Assembly (NCBI GenBank): GCA_947495125.1 | Contig: CANLXL010000001.1 | Span: 434,001-498,000 of the forward strand | Source: an uncultured Flaviramulus sp. | Lineage (GTDB): Bacteria > Bacteroidota > Bacteroidia > Flavobacteriales > Flavobacteriaceae | DNA length: 64,000 bases | Direction of reading: 5' to 3' | Shown here: positions 25,147-33,358 of the stretch, in pieces | How the letters are laid out: each line of letters begins with the position of its first letter | Numbering within the stretch: the first letter of the stretch is position 1 | Notes under the pieces: generated by a model | Told to the model about the DNA's origin: nothing | The model's database searches: none | Seen by the model: only the letters and a program-made list of their open reading frames with translations | Translations under genes and position numbers: made by a program

Positions 25147-26272
25147 TTATAAATTTTATAACAGTTGATGTCATGTATTCAATTTGTTCATCATCCAATT
25201 CCGTATGCATCGGTAAGGAGATCACTTCTTTTACCAATTGATTCGTTACTTTAAAATCATCTTCATTATATCGCTTATCCAAATATGCCTTTTGTTTGTG
25301 AAGTGGAATTGGGTAATATACACCGCAAGGGATATCATTTTCATTCAAATGCTTTGCAAGAGCATCTCTATCGACTCCTTTTACTTTTAAAGTATACTGG
25401 TGGAAGACATGACTATTCTCATCACCATTTCTATACGGAATTTCAACACCATCCACATCTTTAAAAGCCAGATCGTACTTATCAGCTGCTTCTCTTCTTT
25501 TTTTATTATAGGTATCCAGATGCGGTAGTTTAGCATCTAGAACAGCCGCCTGGATACTATCCAATCTGGAATTCACACCAACAACATCATGATGGTATCT
25601 CACATACATCCCGTGGTTAACAATCCCTCTAATAATATGCGCTAAATCGTCATCATTCGTAAAAATAGCGCCACCATCTCCATAACATCCTAAATTCTTG
25701 GACGGAAAAAACGATGTAGCCGATACATGCCCTATGGCTCCAGCTTTCGTTTTGGCTCCGTTTTTATGGGTATATGTCGCTCCTATAGCCTGCGCATTGT
25801 CTTCAATAACATACAAGTCATGTACTTTTGCAATTTCCATAATAGCGTCCATATTGGCACACTGACCAAATAAATGAACAGGAACAATCGCTTTCGTTTT
25901 TGGCGTAATTGCCTTTTCTAAAGCTTCAATATTGATATTGAAATCGTCCGGATTTACATCGACTAAAACCGGGGTAAGATTGAGCAATGCAATGACTTCA
26001 ACGGTAGCGGCAAATGTAAAGTCTGCCGTTATAACTTCATCTCCTGGTTTCAACCCTAATCCCATCATTGCTATTTGCAAAGCATCGGTTCCATTTGCAC
26101 AAGGAATCACATGCTTAACTCCAGAATACTGTTCCAAATTCTTCTGAAACTCATGAACCTTAGGTCCATTGATAAAAGCTGTATTTTCTATAACCTCCTG
26201 GATAGCCGGATTGATAACATCTTTAATTCCATTGTACTGACCCTTCAGGTCTACCATTTGAATTTTCTTCAT
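25139..26272 (-). CDS. DegT/DnrJ/EryC1/StrS-family sugar aminotransferase
   Basis: It is a PLP-dependent aminotransferase that usually aminates a nucleotide-linked keto-sugar. The 377-aa protein has IPCANGTDALQIAMMGLGLK (residues about 56-75), DEVITADFTFAATVE, VEDNAQAIGATY, and the PLP lysine in ATSFFPSKNLGCYGDGGAIF (about residue 190), then GVNSRLDSIQAAVL and HVFHQYTLKV. It resembles the WecE/PglE-type enzymes of amino-sugar synthesis. Overlap with galE on the same strand suggests that they make precursors for one surface glycan. The exact sugar is not determined. Confidence 0.9.
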   Translation of the reverse strand: MKKIQMVDLKGQYNGIKDVINPAIQEVIENTAFINGPKVHEFQKNLEQYSGVKHVIPCANGTDALQIAMMGLGLKPGDEVITADFTFAATVEVIALLNLTPVLVDVNPDDFNINIEALEKAITPKTKAIVPVHLFGQCANMDAIMEIAKVHDLYVIEDNAQAIGATYTHKNGAKTKAGAIGHVSATSFFPSKNLGCYGDGGAIFTNDDDLAHIIRGIVNHGMYVRYHHDVVGVNSRLDSIQAAVLDAKLPHLDTYNKKRREAADKYDLAFKDVDGVEIPYRNGDENSHVFHQYTLKVKGVDRDALAKHLNENDIPCGVYYPIPLHKQKAYLDKRYNEDDFKVTNQLVKEVISLPMHTELDDEQIEYMTSTVIKFING

Positions 26273-26398
26273 CTGAAAAATTTAAGCTTATTTTAATGAA
26301 TATTCCGTTTGGGTTTGCAGCCTACGAAATTACAAAATTCATACACGTAATCCATAAATTTCTTTTAAAGAAATGTATTTTAGCAACAAAGAAAAAAA

Positions 26399-27634
26399 TT
26401 GAATTTTATTTACAATATTGGTATTCGCCTTGTAAGTCTTGTTTTAAAACTTCTGGCACCCTTTAATACTAAGATTAAACTTGGTGTTACAGGTCGTTAT
26501 AATACATTTCGAATTCTGGAAAACCATATTAGAAAACATGACAAAACACTCTGGTTTCATTGTGCTTCATTGGGTGAATATGAACAAGGTCTACCTGTTT
26601 TTGAGCGTCTTAGGGCACATTATCCAAATCATAAAATAGTACTCTCCTTTTTTTCTCCATCGGGATACGAAATCCGTAAAGACTCTCCCATTGCTGATGT
26701 TGTTATATATTTACCTCTGGACACAAAACAAAATGCTAAACGTTTTTTTAATATTATAACTCCTGAACTCACCGTTTTTGTAAAATACGACATCTGGCCG
26801 GTATTTTTAAAAGAACTGAAACATCGCGGTCTTCGGGCTATTCTGATTTCTGCGTCTTTTCGAAAAAATCAGTCCTTTTTTAAATTTTACGGTTATAACC
26901 TAAGACAAGCTTTATTCGCCTTCGAACATATCTTTACTCAGAATGAAACTTCCAAGATCTTGCTTAGTACTATTAATTATACGCGGGTTACGGTATCGGG
27001 AGACACCAGATTTGATCGTGTTTTTAGTCAATTGGACCAAGATAACCATCTCGATTTTATTGAAACTTTCAAAGACGGCAAATTATGTATTGTTGCAGGC
27101 AGCACATGGCCGGAGGGAGAAGCTATGCTGGTCAATTATATAAATACCGAAGCACCGGAACACGTCAAGTTTATAGTTGCACCTCATAACATAAAGAGCG
27201 CTCAAATAAAAAACTTCAGAAAAAAGTTAAACGTTAAATCATTGCTATTTTCTGAAAAAAACAAGAAGGCCCTGACTTCTTCACGGGTATTTATAGTTGA
27301 TACCATTGGATTACTTTCTAAAATTTATAATTATGCCGATATTACTTACGTAGGAGGAGCACTTGGTAAAACCGGTTTACATAACACCTTGGAACCTGCA
27401 GTATTTGGGATTCCGATTATTATTGGTCCCAACCATACAAAATTTCCTGAAGCTCAAGCCATGATATCTCATGGAGGCATGTTCTCTATCTCCACCCAGG
27501 AAGATTTTAATTCGACCCTGAACATTTTAATTAGAAACCAGGAAAAAAGACTTCACGCCGGACAGCAAAATTTAGAGTTTATAAATAAAAATAGAGGTGC
27601 CGTCATCCAAATACTCGATTATCTACGTATATAA
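26399..27634 (+). CDS. waaA: 3-deoxy-D-manno-octulosonic acid (Kdo) transferase
   Basis: It transfers Kdo from CMP-Kdo to lipid A precursor at the cytoplasmic face of the inner membrane. The 411-aa protein has an N-terminal anchor helix (FIYNIGIRLVSLVLKLLAPF), the GT30 signature WFHCASLGEYEQGLPVFERL (catalytic Glu near residue 59), YDIWPVFLKELKHRG, VAGSTWPEGE, APHNIK and YVGGALGKTGLHNTLEPAVF near the C-terminus. The frame opens with TTG at 26399, and no ATG precedes the conserved part, so TTG is the likely start. A TATTTTAG box (26376-26383) one mismatch from consensus lies 15 nt upstream. It is divergent from the DegT-galE pair. Confidence 0.92.
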   Translation: MNFIYNIGIRLVSLVLKLLAPFNTKIKLGVTGRYNTFRILENHIRKHDKTLWFHCASLGEYEQGLPVFERLRAHYPNHKIVLSFFSPSGYEIRKDSPIADVVIYLPLDTKQNAKRFFNIITPELTVFVKYDIWPVFLKELKHRGLRAILISASFRKNQSFFKFYGYNLRQALFAFEHIFTQNETSKILLSTINYTRVTVSGDTRFDRVFSQLDQDNHLDFIETFKDGKLCIVAGSTWPEGEAMLVNYINTEAPEHVKFIVAPHNIKSAQIKNFRKKLNVKSLLFSEKNKKALTSSRVFIVDTIGLLSKIYNYADITYVGGALGKTGLHNTLEPAVFGIPIIIGPNHTKFPEAQAMISHGGMFSISTQEDFNSTLNILIRNQEKRLHAGQQNLEFINKNRGAVIQILDYLRI

Positions 27635-27742
27635 GTGATAAATGTTAAAAATTTAACATAATTGACGAGAAAATAAGAGAAATCTTATTATATTCAACGT
27701 TAATTACTTGACTAATTTAATTAAACACTAAAACAAAACTCA

Positions 27743-28066
27743 ATGAAAAAATTATTATTAAGTACCGTATTATTAGTGGTATTAAGCCTTTCTTTTACGT
27801 CTTGTAGAGATGCAAAAAAGGCCGAATCTGTAGAAGATGCTGTTGAAAATGCAGCTGACGCAACTGAAGAAGCTGCTGAGGAAGCCGCTAAAACTGTTAA
27901 AGACGTAGCTGAAGATGCTGTTGATGCTGCAGAAGAAGTGGTTGAAGACGCTGTTGATGCTGCAGGTGACGCTGTAGATAACGCTGTTGACGCTGCAGGT
28001 GATGCAGTTGATGATGCGAAAGATGCAGTAAAAGACAAAATTAAAGAAGTTAAAACAGAAAATTAA
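27743..28066 (+). CDS. Small lipoprotein with seven 11-residue amphipathic repeats
   Basis: The 107-aa protein has a signal peptide with lipidation cysteine C21 (LSFTSC, then RDAKK). From residue 30 it consists of consecutive 11-residue units: VEDAVENAADA, TEEAAEEAAKT, VKDVAEDAVDA, AEEVVEDAVDA, AGDAVDNAVDA, AGDAVDDAKDA and a final VKDKIKEVK. Such 11-mers form long amphipathic helices as in LEA and apolipoprotein-like proteins. The DNA repeat is imperfect, with synonymous changes. It probably sits on the outer membrane, with function unknown. The 5' leader contains a small hairpin ATAAGA-GAAA-TCTTAT (27673-27688), and a strong terminator follows the gene. Confidence 0.75.
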   Translation: MKKLLLSTVLLVVLSLSFTSCRDAKKAESVEDAVENAADATEEAAEEAAKTVKDVAEDAVDAAEEVVEDAVDAAGDAVDNAVDAAGDAVDDAKDAVKDKIKEVKTEN

Positions 28067-28084
28067 TCTGTGTATTAATTCTAG

Positions 28085-28115
28085 AAAAAAGGCTCCCAAT
28101 TGGGAGCCTTTTTTT
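28085..28115. terminator. Bidirectional rho-independent terminator
   Basis: GGCTCCC (28091-28097), loop AATT, GGGAGCC (28102-28108), flanked by A6 and T7. It separates the lipoprotein gene (ends 28066) from the convergent aminotransferase gene (ends 28144). Confidence 0.93.
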
Positions 28116-28143
28116 ATGCTATGACATGTCTACCCTTCCTGTT

Positions 28144-29667
28144 TTATAATTCGAACCAATCTTGAGTGATATTTTTTTCAATAGCTATGTTGTTATTATG
28201 GATAAACTCATTCTTTTCAATGCTATAGGTATATTCTTTTTCCCAGGCTTTAAAATTAGCCGCAACTTCCTTTATAGCTTCGCATATAAAGTCTATCTCC
28301 GTATTCGTCATTGTTGGATGTATTGACATTCTAATCCAGCCCGGACGTTCAACAAGACAACCATCTAATATTTGCTTCTCTATATATTTTGACGTTGACT
28401 CATCTACATTCAGTAAAAAATGACCATAGGTCCCGGCACAAGAACACCCACCGCGTGTTTGAACCCCGAAACGATCGTTCAACAATTTAACGATTAAATT
28501 ATAATGGGCATCATCAATATAAAACGAAAAAACACCCAATCTATCCGTGTGATTTTCCGCCAATATATGGAGGTTCTTTATTTTCGAAAGCTTTTTGAAT
28601 ATGCGCTTGTTCAATTCATGCTCTCTATCCAATATATTCTTAACACCTATTTTTTCCTTCAATTGAATAGATAAGGCCACTTTAATGGCTTGTAAAAATC
28701 CAGGAGTCCCTCCATCTTCTCTGGTTTCTATATCATCAATATAATCATGATCTCCCCAAGGGTTTGTGTAGGATACTGTACCACCACCGGGGTTATCAGG
28801 CACCACGTTTTTGTATAGTTTTTTATTAAAAACAAGCACTCCTGAAGTGCCCGGGCCACCCAAAAACTTATGCGGCGAAAATGTAATGGCATCTAAATAC
28901 TCGTCCGGATCTTCAGGATGCATATTGATGTCCACATATGGTGCAGAACAAGCAAAGTCAACAAAACATAAACCGTTATTTTGATGAACCATTTTGGCAA
29001 TCTTATGATATTCAGTTCTAATCCCGGTAACATTAGAACACGCTGTAATCGCAGCAATTTTTATAGGATGATTCTTGTATTGCTGAAGTAATTTAGCAAA
29101 ACTCTCCAAGCATATTAATCCTTCCTCAGTGCAAGGAATCACCTCTACCTTAGCGATAGTTTCTAACCAAGAGGTTTGATTAGAATGGTGCTCCATGTGA
29201 GATACAAACACCACAGGTCTTAATTCATCCGGAACCTGTGTATGCGGTTTTAAATTTTCTGAAACTTTAAGTCCTAAAATACGCTGAAACTTATTTATCG
29301 CGCCTGTCATTCCGGTGCCAACGGTAATTAACACATCATCTTTGGAGGCATTAACATGTTTCTTAATAATCTTTCTGGCATTATGGTAAGCCAGGGTCAT
29401 TGCAGAGCCCGTAATAGAGGTTTCAGTATGTGTATTCGCTACATAAGGCCCAATAACGTTAAGCATCTTCTCTTCAATAGGTCGATACAAGCGTCCGCTT
29501 GCCGTCCAATCTGCATAAATAACCTTCTTTCTTCCATAGGGAGATTCGAAATATTGATCATTACCAACAATATGATGTCTAAACTTTGTAAAGTAATCTT
29601 CCAATGCAGTACTGTCTTTAGTTTTAGACCCAAATATATTTTTTATGCTTGTCGCTATAGTATTCAT
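28144..29667 (-). CDS. Class V aminotransferase-fold PLP enzyme (cysteine desulfurase-like)
   Basis: The 507-aa cytoplasmic enzyme belongs to the SufS/NifS-like superfamily: VIYADWTASGRLYRPIEEKM (residues about 48-67), HVNASKDDVLITVGTGMTGA, VFVSHMEHHSNQTSW, FVDFACSAPYVDINM, and the PLP lysine in ITFSPHKFLGGPGTSGVLVF (about residue 267). GVQTRGGCSCAGTYGHFL holds cysteines in the position where desulfurases carry the persulfide loop, although the context differs from IscS and SufS. It is larger than SufS (about 410 aa), with N- and C-terminal extensions, and no Fe-S assembly genes are nearby, so a desulfurase or selenocysteine-lyase-like role is inference. It starts 17 nt behind a strong hairpin. 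Confidence 0.82.
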   Translation of the reverse strand: MNTIATSIKNIFGSKTKDSTALEDYFTKFRHHIVGNDQYFESPYGRKKVIYADWTASGRLYRPIEEKMLNVIGPYVANTHTETSITGSAMTLAYHNARKIIKKHVNASKDDVLITVGTGMTGAINKFQRILGLKVSENLKPHTQVPDELRPVVFVSHMEHHSNQTSWLETIAKVEVIPCTEEGLICLESFAKLLQQYKNHPIKIAAITACSNVTGIRTEYHKIAKMVHQNNGLCFVDFACSAPYVDINMHPEDPDEYLDAITFSPHKFLGGPGTSGVLVFNKKLYKNVVPDNPGGGTVSYTNPWGDHDYIDDIETREDGGTPGFLQAIKVALSIQLKEKIGVKNILDREHELNKRIFKKLSKIKNLHILAENHTDRLGVFSFYIDDAHYNLIVKLLNDRFGVQTRGGCSCAGTYGHFLLNVDESTSKYIEKQILDGCLVERPGWIRMSIHPTMTNTEIDFICEAIKEVAANFKAWEKEYTYSIEKNEFIHNNNIAIEKNITQDWFEL

Positions 29668-29683
29668 GTGCTATAAATTTAAC

Positions 29684-29724
29684 AAAGAATTACTTTGGAA
29701 AGACGAAATCCAAAGCAATTCTTT
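29684..29724 (-). terminator. Long terminator-type hairpin between the TlpA gene and the class V aminotransferase
   Basis: AAAGAATT (29684-29691) pairs with AATTCTTT (29717-29724) and CTTTGG (29693-29698) with CCAAAG (29710-29715), leaving one A/C mismatch and an 11-nt loop. On the minus strand it follows the TlpA-like stop (29763) and ends in TTTGTTAAATTT. Only 17 nt remain before the next start codon, so either transcription continues through it or the next promoter overlaps it. Confidence 0.8.
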
Positions 29725-29762
29725 TCACTAAAACAATCAATAATAATTAAGTTAAAACTTAA

Positions 29763-30770
29763 TTAAATCTTTAATTCGTTAAATAATTCTTTAAGTCTAT
29801 CATCCGATGGTCTTGGTGCATCAGACGACACGATCTTCCCTTGAGGGTCAATAAGAATAAACCTTGGAATTCCTTTAATTTTATAATCCGTTACAAATCT
29901 AGATTTCCAGTCACTATCGGCTAATAACTGAATCCCACCTAATTCCTTTTCTGTAATCATAGCTTTCCATTTGTCATAGTCTTTTTCCTTATCAATGGAA
30001 ATACTTACAAATTCAATATTTTTATCGTGGTATGCTTTCTCTACTTCTTTCAAATGAGGAATTTCCGCCTTACAAGGCCCGCACCAAGTTGCCCAAACAT
30101 CTATGTATACGTATTTCCCTTTTAAATCGTCTAACGATGTGGAACCTCCCGCATTATTTTCGTAATTCACAAACTTAGGAGACTCTTGTCCATCAAGTGC
30201 TTTTAATTCTTGTTTTTGTTCGTAGAACCCCGCCAATTGTTTTTTCATGCCTTCCATCTCATTTTTCTGAGCTGCTATAAAGGCTGAATCTAACCCTTTA
30301 GTATTATCTAATGCCGCTTGAAACTTAGAGTGCATGCTACTCAATTCTTTATCAAAATTCGTTTTATCTAAATCCATCAGTTTAGGAAAGTCTATCAATG
30401 ATTTACTTAAAACTGCTTTTTCAGATAGATAGTTATTGGGGGTTGCTCCTTCTCCTTCAAACTTTAGACTTTCTCCCAACTGTTCAGTATCGGCCATAAT
30501 TTGTAAATCGAAACCGTTTTTCAAATACACATCAATTCTGTTTTTACCATCATATAGAATATAGCTTCCTGTTTCTACTTTAAGTGTATCAGAAAATTTA
30601 CCTTCAGCATCTACTTTAATCGTTTTTAAGATAGAACGCTGAGCTACAATTAAAGAGTCAGAATTTTGATTGGTAATGGTTCCTGATAAGGTTACGTAAT
30701 CTTTTGGCGCTTCTTCTTTACATGCCAAAAGAGTTAGCGCTAAGGTTAGCACAAATATTAGTTTTTTCAT
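29763..30770 (-). CDS. TlpA-like thioredoxin lipoprotein with DUF4369 N-terminal domain
   Basis: This 335-aa exported thiol-disulfide protein has a lipobox at LTLLACKEE (C17), a DUF4369-like beta domain (about residues 25-115, LSGTITNQNSDSLIVAQ), a helical linker (about 130-195), and an AhpC/TSA-TlpA thioredoxin domain with the redox motif ATWCGPCKAEIPHLKEVE near residue 229 and the cis-Pro KGIPRFILID near 303. It reduces or oxidises periplasmic thiols, probably receiving electrons from the DsbD encoded 12 nt upstream. This domain pair is typical of Bacteroidetes. A strong hairpin follows the gene. Confidence 0.9.
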   Translation of the reverse strand: MKKLIFVLTLALTLLACKEEAPKDYVTLSGTITNQNSDSLIVAQRSILKTIKVDAEGKFSDTLKVETGSYILYDGKNRIDVYLKNGFDLQIMADTEQLGESLKFEGEGATPNNYLSEKAVLSKSLIDFPKLMDLDKTNFDKELSSMHSKFQAALDNTKGLDSAFIAAQKNEMEGMKKQLAGFYEQKQELKALDGQESPKFVNYENNAGGSTSLDDLKGKYVYIDVWATWCGPCKAEIPHLKEVEKAYHDKNIEFVSISIDKEKDYDKWKAMITEKELGGIQLLADSDWKSRFVTDYKIKGIPRFILIDPQGKIVSSDAPRPSDDRLKELFNELKI

Positions 30771-30782
30771 TATATACAGTTC

Positions 30783-32762
30783 TTAGTGTTTAAATTTTGA
30801 GACTCCGGTTTTTAGCCATGTTAAATACTCGTCGACATTCGGTGTATAGGCCACCGGATCAATTAAATTCTCTTCATCATGATCCATAAGCACATAAAAC
30901 GGTTGTGAATTCGCTTTGTATCGTATGGTTTGCAATTCACTCCATTTCTGACCAATATATTTTAGTTTTTTACCAGGTTTTAACTTAGAATCCACGATCT
31001 CATCGGCTTCTAATTTTCGTTTATCATCCACATATAAAGAAATTAAAACGACATCATTTTTCAATATTTTTAATACCTCAGGTTTTGGCCATACGTTTTG
31101 TTCCATCTTTCTACAATTCACACAGGCCCAACCCGTAAAATCTATCATCACCGGCTTGCCTATTTTTTTTGCATAGGCCAAACCTTTGTTGTAATCATTA
31201 AAGGCCAATATATCATGTGGTGCCAACAAATGAGCTCCATCCGGTAAGTTGTCGTGATGTGCGGACGCTGAGCCTCCTCCAACTTTTGTAAACCCAACAC
31301 CATATGGAGATTCGCTATATTCTTGTGGCGGCGGGAATGCGCTAATTAGATTCAACGGTGCTCCCCAAAGTCCTGGAATCATATAAATAGTGAATGCCAA
31401 TACCAGGAGACCTAAGCTTAATCGTCCTACTGAAATATGTGTTAGGGGTGAATCATGAGGTAAGCGTATTTTTCCAAAAAGGTAAAACGCCAAAGCTCCA
31501 AAAATGGCAATCCATATCGCAAGGAAAACCTCTCTTTCTAAGAGGTGTGCCTGCAACACTAAATCTGCCTGTGATAAGAATTTAAACGCCAGTGCCAATT
31601 CTAAGAACCCTAGAACCACTTTTACGGTATTTAACCATCCCCCAGATTTGGGCAATGAGTTTAACCATCCCGGGAAAGCCGCAAATAACGCAAATGGCAG
31701 TGCTATGGCAAGAGAAAATCCTAACATTCCAATTATTGGGGCTAATCCTCCCTTTGATGCTGCTTCCACAAGTAAAGTTCCTACAATAGGTCCTGTACAT
31801 GAAAAAGATACAATGGCTAAAGCCAAAGCCATAAAGAAAATCCCGATAAGACCTCCTCTATCCGCCTGCGAATCTACTTTATTCGCCCAGGAATTAGGCA
31901 ACATAATTTCAAAAGCACCTAAAAAGGATACAGCGAAAATAACTAATAACAAGAAGAATATAATATTAAACCAAACGTTGGTAGCCAACGCATTTAAAGC
32001 ATCTGCGCCAAATATTCCTGTAACAGCTGTTCCTAATAATACATAAATGACTATGATACAAATACCATAAATAATCGCATTTTTGATCCCAGCAGCTTTA
32101 TTTTTACTTTGTTTGGTAAAGAAACTCACTGTCATTGGAATCATTGGAAATACGCAAGGTGTTAATAGGGCTGCAAAACCTGAAAAGAAAGCTATAAAAA
32201 ATATAGCCCATAAACCCTTTTTTGATTCTCCTTTTTCAGAAGCATCTGATGGTTCACTTCCTTGTGTTGATTCCAGAGTTTCAGTTTTACTCGTCGCCAC
32301 ATCTCCGTTAGCATCTTTTGAAAGCTTAAATACCAAATCAATTTCGGTCGGCGGCAAGCACTTTTCATCATTGCACACCATAAATTCCACGAAGCCTTCA
32401 ACCGTTGTTTTATCTCCTAAGACTTCGATCTTTTGTTCGAAAACAGCGCTATTCTCGAAGAATTTAATTTTCATCTGAAAAACCGGATCATCTACTGTAT
32501 GTCCCTCTTCTTCTGAAGTATTACCAATAATCTTAAATGCGCCATTCGCATCGTCGTAAGTAAAGCTTGTTGGAATCGGTCCGTCTTCAGGAACGCTTTG
32601 CGAGTATAAATGCCATCCCGCTTCTATACTGGCTTTTGAGATTAATTTATATTCTGTTTCTGATATTTTTTCAACAGAAGTTTCCCATTTTACGGGGTCT
32701 TCTATTTGCGAATAGCCGAATGAAGATAAGGCCAGAGCAAATAATACAATCAGTTTTTTCAT
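30783..32762 (-). CDS. Thiol:disulfide interchange protein DsbD
   Basis: The protein (659 aa from ATG 32762) carries electrons from cytosolic thioredoxin across the inner membrane to periplasmic thiol proteins. It has a signal peptide (ending YSQ), an nDsbD domain (about 20-150; redox pair in [16 protein letters not shown]), an eight-helix ccdA-like transmembrane domain (about 185-430) with [19 protein letters not shown] and [11 protein letters not shown] cysteines, and a C-terminal thioredoxin-like domain with [16 protein letters not shown]. An in-frame ATG at 32786 would add eight residues before the signal peptide, so I prefer 32762. The preceding gene encodes a second free copy of the nDsbD domain; the TlpA-like gene follows after 12 nt. 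Confidence 0.92.
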   Translation of the reverse strand: MKKLIVLFALALSSFGYSQIEDPVKWETSVEKISETEYKLISKASIEAGWHLYSQSVPEDGPIPTSFTYDDANGAFKIIGNTSEEEGHTVDDPVFQMKIKFFENSAVFEQKIEVLGDKTTVEGFVEFMVCNDEKCLPPTEIDLVFKLSKDANGDVATSKTETLESTQGSEPSDASEKGESKKGLWAIFFIAFFSGFAALLTPCVFPMIPMTVSFFTKQSKNKAAGIKNAIIYGICIIVIYVLLGTAVTGIFGADALNALATNVWFNIIFFLLLVIFAVSFLGAFEIMLPNSWANKVDSQADRGGLIGIFFMALALAIVSFSCTGPIVGTLLVEAASKGGLAPIIGMLGFSLAIALPFALFAAFPGWLNSLPKSGGWLNTVKVVLGFLELALAFKFLSQADLVLQAHLLEREVFLAIWIAIFGALAFYLFGKIRLPHDSPLTHISVGRLSLGLLVLAFTIYMIPGLWGAPLNLISAFPPPQEYSESPYGVGFTKVGGGSASAHHDNLPDGAHLLAPHDILAFNDYNKGLAYAKKIGKPVMIDFTGWACVNCRKMEQNVWPKPEVLKILKNDVVLISLYVDDKRKLEADEIVDSKLKPGKKLKYIGQKWSELQTIRYKANSQPFYVLMDHDEENLIDPVAYTPNVDEYLTWLKTGVSKFKH

Positions 32763-32793
32763 GGTGGTTGGTTTAATCTTAAACACGTTTAAA

Positions 32794-33240
32794 TTATTTT
32801 ACATCGAATACCAAATCGACCTCGGTTGGGGGCAGACATCTGGAATCATCACAGACCATAAATTCTACCACAGCATTAACCTGAAAGGCTTTTTTCGTTT
32901 TTAATTTTATACGTTGTTTAAAGGATGCTTTGGTTTCAAAAAACTTTATAATCATTTCAAAAACAGGATCATTAACCGTATGTCCCTCCTCTTCTTTGGT
33001 ATTTCCTTTTTTTAGGTAGTTTGCATTGCCTTCAAAAACAAAGCTTGTTGCTATAGGTCCATTTTCCGGAACATTTTGTGAGTATAAATGCCATTGGTCT
33101 TCAATGGTTGCCGTAGCAATTAATTCGTATTCAGAATCGGATATTTTATTAACACTTGTAGACCACTTTACAGGGTCAAGAATTTGCGAATAGCTCATTG
33201 CGCAAAACGTTAATGCAAATATTAAAATCAGTTTTTTCAT
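32794..33240 (-). CDS. Free-standing nDsbD-like periplasmic domain (paralogue of the DsbD N-terminus)
   Basis: The 148-aa secreted protein (signal peptide 1-19, ending SYSQ) consists only of a DsbD alpha/N-terminal domain. It parallels the first 150 residues of the DsbD encoded 31 nt downstream nearly residue for residue: [48 protein letters not shown], and the cysteine pair in [16 protein letters not shown]. It ends where the membrane domain of DsbD begins. It probably arose by tandem duplication of the domain and could act as a soluble electron shuttle between DsbD and periplasmic clients. It follows a copy of the structured intergenic element. Confidence 0.88.
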   Translation of the reverse strand: MKKLILIFALTFCAMSYSQILDPVKWSTSVNKISDSEYELIATATIEDQWHLYSQNVPENGPIATSFVFEGNANYLKKGNTKEEEGHTVNDPVFEMIIKFFETKASFKQRIKLKTKKAFQVNAVVEFMVCDDSRCLPPTEVDLVFDVK

Positions 33241-33256
33241 GTGTTTGTTTATTTAA

Positions 33257-33351
33257 AAAGGGCTGCAATGCAGCCCTTTGGGCTCATCTTTTTTAATTGA
33301 GTGACTAATTCAAAGAGTTTTAACTATAAAACAAAGTGTAGTAAAAGATGA
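33257..33351 (-). ncRNA. Structured intergenic element, copy B, ending in a terminator-type hairpin
   Basis: Read on the minus strand, it begins 7 nt after the M16 peptidase stop and ends 16 nt before the nDsbD start. TCATCTTTT (33351-33343) pairs with AAAAGATGA (33292-33284). The inner ACTACA/TATAGT stem has one mismatch compared with copy A. The core TTTGAATTAGTCAC (33314-33301) is identical to copy A, and AAAGGGCTGC/GCAGCCCTTT (33279-33257) closes it. Spacing from the upstream stop and to the next ATG also matches copy A. Function unknown. Confidence 0.55.
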
Positions 33352-33358
33352 TGATCTA

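Noticed and set aside
27721-28099. Two overlapping antisense frames opposite the repeat lipoprotein (Ala/Ser-rich and Cys/Phe-rich)
   Set aside because: They arise from the 33-nt repeat read in other frames. The plus-strand frame has the signal peptide and lipobox and is followed by the terminator.
31504-32046. Open frame of 180 codons antisense to dsbD on the plus strand
   Set aside because: Its translation is the low-complexity shadow of the dsbD membrane domain, with no start context, domain or signal.
32083-32478. 131-codon plus-strand frame opposite the dsbD N-terminus
   Set aside because: Shadow frame over a conserved coding region with clear nDsbD residues on the minus strand.
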